Below, piece after piece: positions 42,886-55,278 of a stretch of 64,000 nt of DNA (position 1 is its first letter; every line of letters starts with the position of its first letter). Source of the DNA: Phreatobacter sp. Lineage in GTDB: Bacteria; Pseudomonadota; Alphaproteobacteria; Rhizobiales; Phreatobacteraceae. The stretch covers positions 62,001 to 126,000 of the forward strand of contig NZ_JAUYFA010000085.1 in assembly GCF_030691135.1 (NCBI RefSeq). The letters are read 5' to 3'. The notes under the pieces were generated by a model that was given only the letters and a program-made list of their open reading frames with translations, had not been told where the DNA came from and ran no database searches. The position numbers and the translations under genes were made by a program.

Positions 42886-43077
42886 TCAGTCGTTGGTCGT
42901 GGTCTTCGGCTTCAGGATCTGCTTGCCGCGATACATGCCGGTCTTCAGGTCGACATGGTGCGGGCGGCGCAGATTGCCGGAGTCCTTGTCCTCGACATAG
43001 GTCGGGGCCACGAGGGCATCATGCGAGCGGCGCATGCCGCGACGCGAGGGCGACGTCTTTCTTCTCGGAACGGCCAT
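42886..43077 (-). CDS. rpmF: 50S ribosomal protein L32
   Basis: A 63-residue L32 (PF01783), starting [22 protein letters not shown] and containing the conserved [20 protein letters not shown]. It is the cysteine-free form: the four zinc-ligand cysteines found in some bacteria are absent, as is usual in alphaproteobacteria. AGAAGAGAG lies before the ATG. It has a candidate promoter about 70 bases upstream and the strong bidirectional terminator downstream. Confidence 0.97.
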   Translation of the reverse strand: MAVPRRKTSPSRRGMRRSHDALVAPTYVEDKDSGNLRRPHHVDLKTGMYRGKQILKPKTTTND

Positions 43078-43144
43078 GGAACTCTCTTCTGGCGGGGCCG
43101 TAGGGGTCTGCCCCCCAGGCGAACGGCGAAACGTGAGACGCGGG

Positions 43145-43173
43145 CCTATACACGCTTTCGGCGGGGCGTGCCA
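43145..43173 (-). promoter_or_regulatory. Candidate rpmF promoter
   Basis: On the minus strand TGGCAC, 17 bases, then TATAGG, with a predicted start about 60 bases before the rpmF ATG. The -35 is a poor match. Confidence 0.35.
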
Positions 43174-43241
43174 GAGGCCGGCACAGGTTTTGTCGAATCG
43201 TCGGCTGGATGGCTGCAGGACGCACCCGGATCCTGCAATGC

Positions 43242-44273
43242 TCAGCCCCGATAGGCGAACTGGATCAGCAGAGTCCGCTGCAGGAACGAGAAATTGTTGT
43301 CCGACACCAGGGTGACGATGGTCTCGCCCTCGCCGTTCCGGTGGACGGCGATACCCTCCATGTTATCGATCTGCGAGGACATGTCCGCCGACAGCACGAT
43401 CGGGCCGTCGAGGGTCGCCCCGGCGCGGATCGCGTCGCTGGCGATCCGCCTGATACGGAAGGCGACGCCACGCCAGGCCGAAAACCAGCGCTCCAGCAGC
43501 AGCATGTCGCCGCCCGGCAGGAAAGCGAGGTCGGTGACATCGAAATCATTGGTCCGCCGGACGAAGATGTCGCGCGCCGCTCCCGGGCCGATCAGAAATC
43601 CGCGGATATCGCCCTCGGGGTTCAGCGCCCGTTCGGAAATGGCGAGCAGCGTGCCGGCGAGCGGCGAGGGGCGCGGCACCATGCCGAGCGCCTCGATGCC
43701 ACGGTTCGGCGGCATCCGGGTGGCGCCCATCGGCACCGGCGACGGCACCCCGCGGGCGAGGACCCCCTCGCGGCCGAACGTGTCGAAGCGGAAGATGCGA
43801 TGGGTGCGCTCGACGCCGACATAGGCCGTGCCGCCCTCGATCCACAGGCTCTCCGTATCCCAGTTGCCGGTCTCCGCCAGCGGCCGGCCGCCGGGGCCGA
43901 GCACCGCCGCCATGCGCGCCCTGGACAGTCCGGAGAGGCGGCCGCCCTCCATATCGATGCCGGCGGTGAGCCATTGGCCCTGGTCCGACAGGGCCGTGAG
44001 GCGCTGGCCCGTAGCGTCGGTGCGCAGCGCCGACAGTCCGCCGAAGCCGCGGTAGTCGGATTGCAGTTCCAGCCCGCCGCGAAAGGCGAAGGCGCCGAAC
44101 TCCTGCTTGTCAGCCTCGCGCGGGGTGAAGGCATTGATCGGGAAGGAGCGGATGTCGATGTCGACCGGCGCCCGCGGCACGGGGTTGCGTGCCGCGGCGG
44201 CAGGAGCGAGCGCAGGCAGGGCCGCGAGGCCCCCGGCGAGGGCGAGGACCCCGCGCCGTGTGGGATGGACCAT
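43242..44273 (-). CDS. Esterase-like activity of phytase family protein
   Basis: A 343-residue exported protein of PF13449. The N-terminus [26 protein letters not shown] has twin arginines and a hydrophobic core, a likely Tat signal. The mature part is a beta-propeller-like sequence with [54 protein letters not shown] and [38 protein letters not shown]. The biochemical role of the family is poorly defined. It shares one base with the cobT stop, so it belongs to the cobS-GNAT-cobT transcript. The position between cobT and rpmF is one I recall from other Hyphomicrobiales. Confidence 0.9.
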   Translation of the reverse strand: MVHPTRRGVLALAGGLAALPALAPAAAARNPVPRAPVDIDIRSFPINAFTPREADKQEFGAFAFRGGLELQSDYRGFGGLSALRTDATGQRLTALSDQGQWLTAGIDMEGGRLSGLSRARMAAVLGPGGRPLAETGNWDTESLWIEGGTAYVGVERTHRIFRFDTFGREGVLARGVPSPVPMGATRMPPNRGIEALGMVPRPSPLAGTLLAISERALNPEGDIRGFLIGPGAARDIFVRRTNDFDVTDLAFLPGGDMLLLERWFSAWRGVAFRIRRIASDAIRAGATLDGPIVLSADMSSQIDNMEGIAVHRNGEGETIVTLVSDNNFSFLQRTLLIQFAYRG

Positions 44274-46171
44274 CAGGCGACCCGCCGGCGCTTGGCGCCG
44301 CCCGAGGCGCCTTCGCTGGCATGTTCGTCGAAGAGTTCGGCGAGTTTCTCGGTCATGGCACCGCCCAGCTCCTCCGCATCGACGATGGTCACGGCGCGGC
44401 GGTAATAGCGCGTCACGTCATGGCCGATGCCGATGGCGATGAGCTCCACCGGCGAACGGGTCTCGATCTCCTCGATGATCCAGCGCAGGTGGCGTTCGAG
44501 GTAATTGCCGGGGTTCACTGACAGGGTCGAATCGTCCACCGGCGCACCGTCGGAGATCATCATCAGGATCTTGCGCTGCTCGGAGCGGGCGAGCAGGCGC
44601 TTGTGCGCCCAGTCGAGCGCCTCGCCGTCGATGTTCTCCTTCAGAAGCCCTTCGCGCATCATCAGGCCGAGATTCTTGCGCGCCCGGCGCCAGGGTGCAT
44701 CGGCCGACTTGTAGATGATATGCCGGAGGTCGTTGAGGCGGCCCGGATTGGCCGGCTTGCCGTTCTGCAGCCAGAACTCGCGCGCCTGCCCGCCCTTCCA
44801 GGCACGGGTGGTGAAGCCGAGGATCTCGACCTTGACCCCGCAGCGCTCCAGCGTCCGGGCGAGAATGTCGGCACAGGTCGCCGCCACCGTGATCGGGCGG
44901 CCGCGCATCGAGCCGGAATTGTCGAGCAGCAGCGTCACCACGGTGTCGCGGAAGTTGGTGTCGCTCTCCTGCTTGAAGGACAGCGCCGCCATCGGGTCCA
45001 TGATGACGCGCGGCAGGCGGGCCGGATCGAGGATGCCCTCCTCCAGGTCGAAGTGCCACGAGCGGTTCTGCTGCGCCATCAGGCGGCGCTGGAGGCGGTT
45101 GGCGAGCCGGGAGACCACCGGGCCGAGATTGGACAATTGCTTGTCGAGATAGGCGCGTAGCCGGTCGAGCTCTTCCGCGTCGCAGAGGTCGGGCGCGTCG
45201 ATGATCTCGTCGAATTTCGGGGTGAAGGGCTTGTAATCCGGCCCCTTGCGCTCGGCGGTCTGGCTCTTCGGCCGCCACGGCTCGCTGGCATCCTCGGAAT
45301 CGCCGAGATCATTCTCGTCGGGCAGTTCGGCGGTCTCGGCGTCGGAGGCCTCCTGGGCGCCGTCGGGCGCCTCGTCGGCCATCTCCTGGGCATCCTCCAT
45401 CTGCATGCCTTCGGAGGACTCCTCGTCCTGGCTGTCCGGGCTCTCCCCCGATTCCGGCGTCTCCTGCTCCTGGCTGTCGGAGCTGTCCTCGTCATTGTCC
45501 TCGTCGGCGCGGCCCTGCTCGTCGCCCATGTCCAGCGAGGTCAGGAGGTCGCGCACGGCCTTGCCGAAGGCGCGCTGGTTGTTCTCGAGCCCGACGAGCG
45601 CCTCGAGATTCTTGCCCGCCTTGGTCTCGATCGTCTCGCGCCACAGGTCGACGATCTTCGCGGCCTGGGCCGGTGCGGCCTGGCCGGTCAGCTTCTCGCG
45701 CACCATCAGGGCGAGGGCATCCTCCAGCGGCGCATCGGCCTTGTCGGTGATCTCCTCGTACTTGCCCATGCGGTGGTAGTGGTCCTCCAGCCGCGCGGTG
45801 AGGTTCTGCGCCACGCCCGTCATGCGGTTGGAGCCGATCGCCTCGATGCGGGCGTTCTCCACCGCCTCGAACACGGCGCGCGCCGCCTGGCCGTCGGGCG
45901 TCATCTGCCGGTGAACCTTGGCATTGTGAACCGCGAGCCGCAGCGCAATGGCGTCGCCGTGGCCGCGCACAATGGCCGCGTCCTTGGCGGTCATCTTGCG
46001 CGGCGGCTCGGGCAGGCGCGCCTTGTCGCCGGCGAGGCCGGGCTTGTCGGCGGCATAGGTGACCTCGAGGTCGCGGCGGGCGATCGCGCGCATGCAGGAG
46101 GCCACCGACCGCTTGAACGGCTCGGTCGGGCTTTCCTTGGTGTTCGGCTTGGCCTTGGAATTGGAGCTCAC
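44273..46171 (-). CDS. cobT: Cobaltochelatase subunit CobT
   Basis: A 632-residue subunit of the aerobic ATP-dependent cobaltochelatase (CobNST) that inserts cobalt into hydrogenobyrinate diamide in B12 synthesis. A globular N-terminus (about 1-215) is followed by a long acidic linker ([20 protein letters not shown] through to [10 protein letters not shown]). The C-terminal von Willebrand A domain has the metal-site motif [15 protein letters not shown]. The start is GTG 46171 with AAGGA six bases upstream, and it overlaps the preceding GNAT stop by four bases (GTGA). The track merges it with an upstream shadow frame to 46486. Confidence 0.96.
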   Translation of the reverse strand: MSSNSKAKPNTKESPTEPFKRSVASCMRAIARRDLEVTYAADKPGLAGDKARLPEPPRKMTAKDAAIVRGHGDAIALRLAVHNAKVHRQMTPDGQAARAVFEAVENARIEAIGSNRMTGVAQNLTARLEDHYHRMGKYEEITDKADAPLEDALALMVREKLTGQAAPAQAAKIVDLWRETIETKAGKNLEALVGLENNQRAFGKAVRDLLTSLDMGDEQGRADEDNDEDSSDSQEQETPESGESPDSQDEESSEGMQMEDAQEMADEAPDGAQEASDAETAELPDENDLGDSEDASEPWRPKSQTAERKGPDYKPFTPKFDEIIDAPDLCDAEELDRLRAYLDKQLSNLGPVVSRLANRLQRRLMAQQNRSWHFDLEEGILDPARLPRVIMDPMAALSFKQESDTNFRDTVVTLLLDNSGSMRGRPITVAATCADILARTLERCGVKVEILGFTTRAWKGGQAREFWLQNGKPANPGRLNDLRHIIYKSADAPWRRARKNLGLMMREGLLKENIDGEALDWAHKRLLARSEQRKILMMISDGAPVDDSTLSVNPGNYLERHLRWIIEEIETRSPVELIAIGIGHDVTRYYRRAVTIVDAEELGGAMTEKLAELFDEHASEGASGGAKRRRVA

Positions 46172-46614
46172 GAAAGATCCTTTTTCAGCCAGATGCGGCG
46201 GTGCCCGGGCGGAAAATCGCCGAGCTCGCCATAAACCTCGTATCCCAGCTTCTGATAAAAGCCGTCGCCCTGGAACGAGAAGGTGTCGAGATAGACATGG
46301 CGCGCGCCGCGCTTCGCCGCCACCGCCTCGGCCCTCGCCATCAGCTCCGTGCCGAAGCCGGTGCCGCGCAGGGCCTCGTCGAGCCATACGAGCTCGATGA
46401 AGCACCAGTTCCACATCGTATAGCCGACGACACCGCCCTTGATGGTCCCCGCCTCGTCGCGCACGGAGACGGCGAAGCGCTTCCACTTCGACGGCCCGGC
46501 CTGCGCCACGTTATAGGCGACGAGGCCCTTCTCGATGGCCCGCGCCGTTTCGGCGACGCGGGTTTCGACGGCGACGACGAGGCCAGCCTTCGGATGTTTC
46601 GTCCGGCTGGCCAT
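46168..46614 (-). CDS. GNAT family N-acetyltransferase embedded between cobS and cobT
   Basis: A 148-residue GNAT (PF00583). The acetyl-CoA loop is [22 protein letters not shown], preceded by a beta strand [10 protein letters not shown] and followed by [41 protein letters not shown], an arrangement common to small single-domain GNATs. The substrate is unknown. It begins 19 bases after the cobS stop, and its own stop overlaps the cobT start. This tight packing means it is made together with the cobaltochelatase subunits, but there is no sequence evidence that it acts on them. Confidence 0.88.
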   Translation of the reverse strand: MASRTKHPKAGLVVAVETRVAETARAIEKGLVAYNVAQAGPSKWKRFAVSVRDEAGTIKGGVVGYTMWNWCFIELVWLDEALRGTGFGTELMARAEAVAAKRGARHVYLDTFSFQGDGFYQKLGYEVYGELGDFPPGHRRIWLKKDLS

Positions 46615-46633
46615 GCCGTCTTCCCCGCGGGTC

Positions 46634-47623
46634 TCAGCTCAGCGCCACGTTGACAGCGCTTTCCGGCAGTTCTTGGCCGAAGCAGCGCTGGTAGAATTCG
46701 GCGACCAGCGAACGCTCCATCTCATCGCACTTGTTGAGGAAGGTGAGCCGGAAGGCGAAGCCGATATCCTTGAAGATGTCGGCGTTCTCGGCCCAGGTCA
46801 GCACGGTGCGCGGGCTCATGACGGTGGAGAGGTCGCCGTTCATGAAGGCGTTGCGGGTGAGATCGGCAACACGGACCATCTTGTTCACCTGGTCGCGGCC
46901 CTCGGCCGTCTTGGCGAAATTCTTCGCCTTGGCGAGGATGATGCCGACTTCCTGGTCGTGCGGCAGATAGTTCAGCGTCGTGACGATAGACCAGCGGTCC
47001 ATCTGCGCCTGGTTGATCTGCTGCGTGCCGTGATAGAGGCCGGTCGTGTCGCCGAGGCCGACCGTGTTGGCGGTGGCGAACAGGCGGAAGGCGGGATGCG
47101 GGCGGATGACGCGGCTCTGGTCGAGCAGCGTCAGACGGCCAGAGGATTCAAGCACGCGCTGGATGACGAACATCACGTCCGGGCGGCCGGCATCATACTC
47201 GTCGAAGCACAGCGCGACATTGTGCTGGTAGGCCCAGGGCAGGATGCCGTCGCGGAATTCGGTGATCTGCTTACCGTCCTTCAGCACGATCGCGTCCTTG
47301 CCGACGAGATCGATGCGCGACACGTGGCTGTCGAGGTTGACGCGGATGCAGGGCCAGTTGAGGCGGGCGGCGACCTGCTCGATATGGGTCGACTTGCCCG
47401 TGCCGTGATAGCCCGAGACCATGACGCGGCGGTTGTAGGCGAAGCCGGCGAGGATCGCCAGCGTCGTCGGCTTGTCGAACAGGTAGTCCGGGTCGAGGTC
47501 CGGCACGTGGTCGCCGCCCTGCGAATAGGCGGGAGCGACCATGTCGGAATCGATGCCGAACACCTGGCGCACAGGGATGGTCGTATCCGGGAGTCCGGAC
47601 ACATTGTCAGTCTGCACTGTCAC
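46634..47623 (-). CDS. cobS: Cobaltochelatase subunit CobS
   Basis: A 329-residue AAA+ ATPase of the MoxR-like class, the motor partner of CobT in cobalt insertion. Walker A is [19 protein letters not shown], Walker B is [19 protein letters not shown], and sensor-1 is [20 protein letters not shown]. The N-terminal [28 protein letters not shown] is the CobS signature. GTG 47623 with GGAGG seven bases upstream is the start; the track extends to 47668 without a ribosome-binding site. It heads the cobS-GNAT-cobT-phytase-like transcript. cobN is not in the window. Confidence 0.96.
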   Translation of the reverse strand: MTVQTDNVSGLPDTTIPVRQVFGIDSDMVAPAYSQGGDHVPDLDPDYLFDKPTTLAILAGFAYNRRVMVSGYHGTGKSTHIEQVAARLNWPCIRVNLDSHVSRIDLVGKDAIVLKDGKQITEFRDGILPWAYQHNVALCFDEYDAGRPDVMFVIQRVLESSGRLTLLDQSRVIRPHPAFRLFATANTVGLGDTTGLYHGTQQINQAQMDRWSIVTTLNYLPHDQEVGIILAKAKNFAKTAEGRDQVNKMVRVADLTRNAFMNGDLSTVMSPRTVLTWAENADIFKDIGFAFRLTFLNKCDEMERSLVAEFYQRCFGQELPESAVNVALS

Positions 47624-47777
47624 GAAAGAACCTCCGATGCCGCGTTCGGCGCAGCGAGCCATAACCACATGATGGCGGCGACCTTACCAGATCGCATCCA
47701 AAGCCCGGAAGGGTGACCTTCGCGGGAATGCCATTCGAAATTCTGATGCGTCGCATCATGGTGCCGACCGTCCAGGG

Positions 47778-48410
47778 TCAGCAGAAGCCGACGGATTTCA
47801 GATAATTATAGGCCTGGATGATCTCGCGCAGCTTGTCCTCGCGCGAGCGGTCGCCGCCATTGGCGTCCGGATGCAGGCGCTTGGCGAGCTCCTTGAACCG
47901 CGCCTTGATCTCGGTCGCGGTGGCGTGGATGTCGAGGTTGAGCGTGTCGAGCGCCTTGCGCTCGGCATTGCGGATCATCCGGCCTTCGGGCTCGCCGGTG
48001 CGCTCGCTGGCCTGGCGCCACTCCGTGCCGTCGAACATGCCGAAGGGGTCGGCGCCCTTGCGCGGGTCGAAATGGGGCTTGGGCTCCTCGCGCCGTCCGG
48101 TCTTGGTCCAGGAGTTGACGCCCATGCTCCAGGTCGGCCGGTGCCCGGTAAGCGCATCTTTCTGGTAGGCCGCGACCGCCGCGTCGTTCATGCCCGCGAA
48201 ATAGTTGTAGCTGGCGTTGTATTCCTTGACGTGGTCGAGACAGAACCAGACGAATTCGCCCTCGCGGTCCCGCCCCACCGGGGCACGGTGCGTCGCCTCG
48301 CAGGGACAGCCGTTGAAGCCGCACACGCGCATGCCCGGCCGGGCACGGGTGCGCCGGTCGTCGCCGGGCTTGACCCGGATGCTGTCGAAATAGGGCGAGT
48401 CGATCTTCAT
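47778..48410 (-). CDS. J-domain-containing molecular chaperone protein
   Basis: A 210-residue protein with a C-terminal J domain (about 150-208). ALDTLNLDIHATATEIKARFKELAKRLHPDANGGDRSREDKLREIIQAYNYLKS includes the HPD tripeptide that stimulates DnaK. The N-terminal part has a cysteine/histidine pattern (MRVCGFNGCPCEATHRAP and FCLDHVKEYNASYNYFAGM) that may bind metal. It precedes cobS on the same strand with a 154-base gap, a neighbourhood I recall as conserved in alphaproteobacteria. Which client it brings to DnaK is unknown. Confidence 0.92.
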   Translation of the reverse strand: MKIDSPYFDSIRVKPGDDRRTRARPGMRVCGFNGCPCEATHRAPVGRDREGEFVWFCLDHVKEYNASYNYFAGMNDAAVAAYQKDALTGHRPTWSMGVNSWTKTGRREEPKPHFDPRKGADPFGMFDGTEWRQASERTGEPEGRMIRNAERKALDTLNLDIHATATEIKARFKELAKRLHPDANGGDRSREDKLREIIQAYNYLKSVGFC

Positions 48411-48567
48411 GATGTCCAGCGAAGCAGAAGCCGATTATGGGGCTGGCGGGTGGCCGCGGCAAGGCGAGCCACCGGGCAGCCGGCCTCCGCAGGCCGCCCT
48501 TGACCCGGCGTCGCGGCGCTGCGAAGGGTCGGCGATCCCGCCACCGAACGGTTCGGAAAACGTCGCC

Positions 48568-49173
48568 ATGACCATGACCCTGCACTCGTCCGCCCTTTCC
48601 CCCTTCGGCCGAAAGGTGAAGCTGGCGCTGTACCATCTCGGCCGCCTGGCCGATGTCACCGTCGTGACGACCGATACGATGAATGCCGAAGATCCGATCC
48701 GTCAGCGCAATCCCCTCGGCAAGATTCCGGCCCTCGTCCTCGCCGACGGCACGGTCGTCTACGACAGCCGCGTCATCATCGAGCACCTTGACATCGCTGC
48801 CGGCGGCAAACTCATCCCCGCGGAGCCGAAGGCCCGCACCGCGACTCTGACCCTGCAGGCGCTCGCCGACGGCATCATGGATGCGCTCATCCAGCAGCGC
48901 TACGAGGCGGTGTTCCACGACGAGGCGGCACGCTCGGAGAAGTGGCTCGCCCACCAGCGCGGCAAGGTCGAGCGGGCGATGGCGGCGCTCGAGGCCGCGC
49001 CCCCGGCTCTCGCCATCCATGTCGGCACGATCACGCTGGCCTGCGCCCTCGGCTACCAGGACATCCGCTTCGAGGGCGCCTGGCGCAAGAGCCATCCGCG
49101 CCTGGTCGCCTGGCTCGATGGCTTCATCGCCCTGATACCCGAGGCCTGGGACGCCACTTCGGCGAAGGGCTGA
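48568..49173 (+). CDS. Glutathione S-transferase family protein
   Basis: A 201-residue GST. The thioredoxin-like N-domain has SALSPFGRKVKLALYHLG with a Ser/Pro active-site start, NPLGKIPALVLADGTVVYDSRVIIEHLD (cis-Pro and glutathione-binding DSR motif), and an all-alpha C-domain follows. Members conjugate or reduce using glutathione. The substrate is unknown. Start ATG 48568 (or 48574) corresponds to the family N-terminus; the track start at 48409 is upstream of it. It diverges from the J-domain gene and converges with ccmB. Confidence 0.9.
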   Translation: MTMTLHSSALSPFGRKVKLALYHLGRLADVTVVTTDTMNAEDPIRQRNPLGKIPALVLADGTVVYDSRVIIEHLDIAAGGKLIPAEPKARTATLTLQALADGIMDALIQQRYEAVFHDEAARSEKWLAHQRGKVERAMAALEAAPPALAIHVGTITLACALGYQDIRFEGAWRKSHPRLVAWLDGFIALIPEAWDATSAKG

Positions 49174-49175
49174 GC

Positions 49176-49847
49176 CTATTCGAGGCCGAAGCGCAGCGCC
49201 GCAGCCGCGGCGATCGGCGCGAGCACCAGGCTCATCAGCGACAGCGCCACCAGGATCGTGAAGGGCTGGCCGAAGGGCAGCGGCCCGACGATCGCGGCAT
49301 TGGTCGCCGCCACGCCGAAGATCAGCACGGGGATGGTCAGCGGCAGGACGAGGATGGCCATCAGCAGGCCGCCGCGCCGGAGCGACACCGCCAGCGCGGC
49401 GCCGACCGCGCCGATGAGGCTGAGCGCCGGGGTGCCCGCGCCCAGCGTCAGGGCGACGGCGCCCATGGCCTCCGGCGGCACGTTGAGGAGGAGCCCGAGA
49501 ACCGGGGCCGCCGCAACCAGCGGCAGGCCGGTCGCCAGCCAATGCGCCGCCGCCTTGGTGGCGATGACCAGCGGCAGCGGCGTCGGCGCCATCATCATCA
49601 GGTCGAGCGAGCCGTCGTCGGCATCCGCCTGGAACAGGCGGTCGAGACCGAGGAGCGTCGCCAGCAGCGCACCGATCCACAGGATGGCGGGGCCGATTCG
49701 GGCGAGGAGGTTCATGTCGGGTCCGACGCCGAACGGCACGATGGTGACCACCGCGAGAAAGAACACGACGCCGACCATCGCCCCGCCGCCGATGCGCATG
49801 GCGAGAAGGAGGTCGCGGCGGAAGATGGCGGCCAGCGGTCCGGTCAT
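49176..49847 (-). CDS. ccmB: Heme exporter protein CcmB
   Basis: A 223-residue six-helix membrane protein (PF03379), permease of the CcmABCD complex that releases CcmE-bound heme in System I cytochrome c maturation. Family blocks: FRRDLLLAMRIGGGAMVGVVFFLAVVTIVPFGVGPD, LDRLFQADADDGSLDLMMMAPTPL, and LPLTIPVLIFGVAATNAAI. Its ATG overlaps the ccmA stop by four bases (ATGA). ccmC and ccmD would be expected downstream but the next gene (GST) is on the other strand, so they must be elsewhere. Confidence 0.96.
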   Translation of the reverse strand: MTGPLAAIFRRDLLLAMRIGGGAMVGVVFFLAVVTIVPFGVGPDMNLLARIGPAILWIGALLATLLGLDRLFQADADDGSLDLMMMAPTPLPLVIATKAAAHWLATGLPLVAAAPVLGLLLNVPPEAMGAVALTLGAGTPALSLIGAVGAALAVSLRRGGLLMAILVLPLTIPVLIFGVAATNAAIVGPLPFGQPFTILVALSLMSLVLAPIAAAAALRFGLE

Positions 49848-50449
49848 GCCGCGCTCCCGATCGCCAGTTCGCGCGTCGGCAGGCCGAGCGGGCCATGGGT
49901 GGCGGCGAGAATCAGCCCGCCGGCGGCCACGTGATCGGCCATGATGCCGGCCAGCACCTTCTGGCTGGCAAGGTCGAGGGCGGCGGTCGGCTCGTCGAGG
50001 AGCCAGATCGGCCGGGTGACGGTCAGCAGCCGGGCGAGAGCCAGCCGCCGGCGCTGGCCGGCGGAGAGATAGCCCGCCGGCAGGGCTGCGAGATGGCCGA
50101 TGCCGAGCCTCTCCATGGCGACCTCCGGGCCCTGGCCACCGCCGCCGAGATAGCGGGTCCAGAAGGCGAGGTTCTCGGCAACCGTCAGCGATCCCTTGAA
50201 GGCGTCCTGATGGCCGCAATAGTGGCAATGTTCGCCCACATTGGCTTCCGGGTCGCCGCCTTCGAGCACCAGGCTGCCCTCCTCGATGCGCACCAGTCCG
50301 GCGATCAGGCGCAGGAGGCTCGACTTGCCCGCCCCGTTCGGTCCGGTGACCTGGACGGCCTCGCCCGCCTCCAGAACGAAGCTCAGACCGGCAAAGACGA
50401 TCCGGCCGCCGCGCTGGCAGGTCAGGGCATGGGCGGTCAGGCGCATCAT
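49844..50449 (-). CDS. ccmA: Heme exporter ATP-binding protein CcmA
   Basis: A 201-residue compact ABC ATPase of the CcmA type. Walker A is VTGPNGAGKSSLLRLIAGL, followed by the family-specific HCHYCGHQDAFKGSLTVAENLAFW, signature LSAGQRRRLALARLL and Walker B IWLLDEPTAALD. It forms the ATPase of the CcmAB complex. AGGA lies seven bases before the ATG. It is the first gene of the ccmA-ccmB pair and diverges from acnA across 180 bases that contain a TATAAC -10-like element on the acnA side. Confidence 0.96.
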   Translation of the reverse strand: MMRLTAHALTCQRGGRIVFAGLSFVLEAGEAVQVTGPNGAGKSSLLRLIAGLVRIEEGSLVLEGGDPEANVGEHCHYCGHQDAFKGSLTVAENLAFWTRYLGGGGQGPEVAMERLGIGHLAALPAGYLSAGQRRRLALARLLTVTRPIWLLDEPTAALDLASQKVLAGIMADHVAAGGLILAATHGPLGLPTRELAIGSAA

Positions 50450-50629
50450 GCCGCATTCCTACGCGACGAAAGGGTGATCCGCGAGAGGCGATAAGCGCTT
50501 CTAACCATATGGCGGGCTGATTGGAATCCCTCTATAACCCCGCCGATCGGCCGCCGCGTCTCATGCGTCATTCGAGGGCCCAGGGTTCGGGCGCGACGTC
50601 GGCCTCCAGATTGAGGGGATCATCGCTAC

Positions 50630-53350
<2,721 letters not shown>

Positions 53351-53382
53351 CCAGCCTGAATCCGCGATCCGTTTCCACCCTG

Positions 53383-53412
53383 ACGGCGGCTTGGCAAGCG
53401 TCAAGCCGCCGT
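53383..53412 (+). terminator. Stem-loop downstream of acnA
   Basis: ACGGCGGCTTG, loop GCAAGCGT, CAAGCCGCCGT followed by TTATG, starting 33 bases after the acnA stop. A perfect eleven-pair stem, but with a poor T tract. Confidence 0.55.
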
Positions 53413-53547
53413 TATGCTGTGTGCAGGAGCGGGGGCTCACGGTCGTTTGCGCGGTTTTCACCCAACCGTGAGTAGCGGCCATGGTCTATGCGGGCGTAAA
53501 CAACGCTCGCGGAACCGAATGGGTTCCCGAAATCGGGGCGGATTTCG

Positions 53548-54315
53548 ATGTTGCTTGGCAGGATCTGCGGCGCACTCGCGTGCGCTTTCATCGCATGGGG
53601 AGGAGCGCAGGCGTCACCGCTTCAGCGTCCCACTGCCGTGGTCGAACTCTTTACCAGCCAGGGCTGCTCGTCCTGTCCGCCGGCCGACCGCTTCATCGCG
53701 GACATGGCCGACCGTCCCGACGTGATCGCCCTCACCCTGGCGGTCGATTATTGGGACTACCTCGGCTGGCGCGACACCCTCGCCCGACCGATCCATGCCA
53801 AGCGCCAGAAGGCCTATGCCTATCTGCGCGGCGACCGCCAGATCTATACCCCGCAGATGATCGTCAACGGCATCGGCCATGCCATCGGTTCCGATCGTCC
53901 CGCGGTCGAGCGCGTGATGGAACAGACCCGCGGCCAGACCGGCGTGCTCTCCGTGCCGGTGACGCTGCGCATGAGTGGCGACACGATCACCATCACCTTG
54001 CCCCAGTCGAATGTCGGCCTCGGTGCCGACAATCCCGCCACCGTCTTCCTGTTCGCCGTCTCGTCGCGCCAGCCAGTGGAGATCACCCGTGGCGAGAACC
54101 GCGGCCAGACGATGATCTACCGCAACGTCGTGCGCTCCCACACCGTTCTCGGCGAATGGACCGGCGGCGAGCGGACCTTCACGGTCTCGCGCCGCGAGCA
54201 GGTCGCACCGGAATGCGAGCGGCTGGCGGTTCTCGTTCAGGCCGGGACGCCGCGGCGTCCGGGGGCGATTGTCGGCGCCGCCATGATCGAGATGCCGGCA
54301 CTCGCCATCCACTGA
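53548..54315 (+). CDS. DUF1223 domain-containing exported thioredoxin-like protein
   Basis: A 255-residue exported protein (PF06764). A signal peptide (LLGRICGALACAFIAWGGAQA) precedes VVELFTSQGCSSCPPADRFIADMA, which contains the C-x-x-C of a thioredoxin-like site, then LTLAVDYWDYLGWRDTLARPIHAKRQKAYAYLRGDRQIYTPQMIVNG. The function is unknown; a periplasmic redox role is plausible. The ATG lies after GGGGCGGA. Its place after acnA is a neighbourhood I recall from other Hyphomicrobiales, though the acnA stem-loop suggests separate transcription. Confidence 0.92.
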   Translation: MLLGRICGALACAFIAWGGAQASPLQRPTAVVELFTSQGCSSCPPADRFIADMADRPDVIALTLAVDYWDYLGWRDTLARPIHAKRQKAYAYLRGDRQIYTPQMIVNGIGHAIGSDRPAVERVMEQTRGQTGVLSVPVTLRMSGDTITITLPQSNVGLGADNPATVFLFAVSSRQPVEITRGENRGQTMIYRNVVRSHTVLGEWTGGERTFTVSRREQVAPECERLAVLVQAGTPRRPGAIVGAAMIEMPALAIH

Positions 54316-54327
54316 AGGCGGTCGGGC

Positions 54328-54591
54328 TCAGGCCCGCGCCATCCACACCATGTCGGGCGCGACGATGCCGGGAACGTCTTCCTCGTCGATGCGGCGGACG
54401 GCATCCACCGAGACCATCTTCTCGGCATTGAGCGGGCAGACGCCCCGCCTGACGAGCTCGCGGCCGAGGCTCTTGCGCACATGCGCTGCCGCCGTTTCCT
54501 CAATGTCGGCCTCGATGAATCGGATCGCCGCAAAGCGCGAACCGGTCGCGCTGTCGGTTTCTCCACGGGCGTCGCAACGATACCAGGGCAT
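54328..54591 (-). CDS. Small hypothetical protein (87 aa)
   Basis: An 87-residue soluble protein starting MPWYRCDARGETDSATGSRFAAIRFIEADIEETAAAHVRKSLG and ending VPGIVAPDMVWMARA. It has mixed alpha/beta composition and no recognised domain. The track starts at 54669; I prefer ATG 54591 because MPWYRCDARG looks like a genuine N-terminus and GGACAGGA lies just before it. It converges with the DUF1223 gene. Confidence 0.65.
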   Translation of the reverse strand: MPWYRCDARGETDSATGSRFAAIRFIEADIEETAAAHVRKSLGRELVRRGVCPLNAEKMVSVDAVRRIDEEDVPGIVAPDMVWMARA

Positions 54592-54726
54592 GATCCTGTC
54601 CAATTTCCTGTTCAAGCCTCTCCCAACCACATCGACGTTGAGAGAGCGTTGAGAAGTTTGCTTAACCATTCATGCGCATCCATGCGCCTGATGGGCATGG
54701 GTGGTCCCGGGTAAGGAAAAGGTTCA

Positions 54727-55278
54727 ATGGCTGAATATGACCTGAAGGGCGGCAGCGACCTGCTGCCGCGCCGCATGATCCTCGTCGGAGCCGGCGCTTC
54801 GCTCCTTCTCGGAGCCTGCTCGGCCCCTCCGGTGGTGGCGCCGTCCCAGCCGAGCTTCTACCGCAACCTCGCGCAGGCGGGCGCGCGCGTCGATGCCGCC
54901 ATGGCCGCCGAGATGATCTCGGGCTTCCGTCGCAACAACGGCCGGGGCGCTCTCGCCGTCGACCCTGTCCTGATGACGGTGGCGGAAGCCCAGGCCTCGG
55001 CCATGACGCAGGCGGATCAGGTCGGCGTCCGCACCGGCGCCGTCGCCGCCCGGCTGACCACGGCCGGCTATCGCCACCGCGCCGCCGTCGAGAACACCTC
55101 CGCCGGCTATCTCACCCTCGCCGAGGCCTTTTCCGGCTGGCGCGATTCGCCTCCCCATCGCGCCAACATGCTGAACCCCGCCGTCACCCGCCTCGGCATC
55201 GCGACGGGCTTCCGCCCGGGCTCGCGCTACCGCGTCTTCTGGGCGCTCGTGCTGGCCGAGCCGACGGCCGCCGCCTGA
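54727..55278 (+). CDS. CAP-domain (SCP/PR1-like) lipoprotein
   Basis: A 183-residue exported protein. The N-terminus LLPRRMILVGAGASLLLGACSAPP ends in a lipobox (LLGAC), so it is a likely lipoprotein. The mature region is a CAP domain (PF00188): MISGFRRNNGRGALAVDPVLMTVAEAQASAMTQADQVG, then VENTSAGYLTLAEAFSGWRDSPPHRANMLNPAVTRLGIATGF. The His-containing PPHRANML motif is preserved. Bacterial CAP proteins have no settled function. TAAGGAAAAGG precedes the ATG. It converges with the deacetylase-like gene with no gap. Confidence 0.92.
   Translation: MAEYDLKGGSDLLPRRMILVGAGASLLLGACSAPPVVAPSQPSFYRNLAQAGARVDAAMAAEMISGFRRNNGRGALAVDPVLMTVAEAQASAMTQADQVGVRTGAVAARLTTAGYRHRAAVENTSAGYLTLAEAFSGWRDSPPHRANMLNPAVTRLGIATGFRPGSRYRVFWALVLAEPTAAA

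Noticed and set aside
47624-47777. Cobalamin riboswitch upstream of cobS
   Set aside because: No B12-box-like sequence or large conserved fold can be seen in this 154-base gap.
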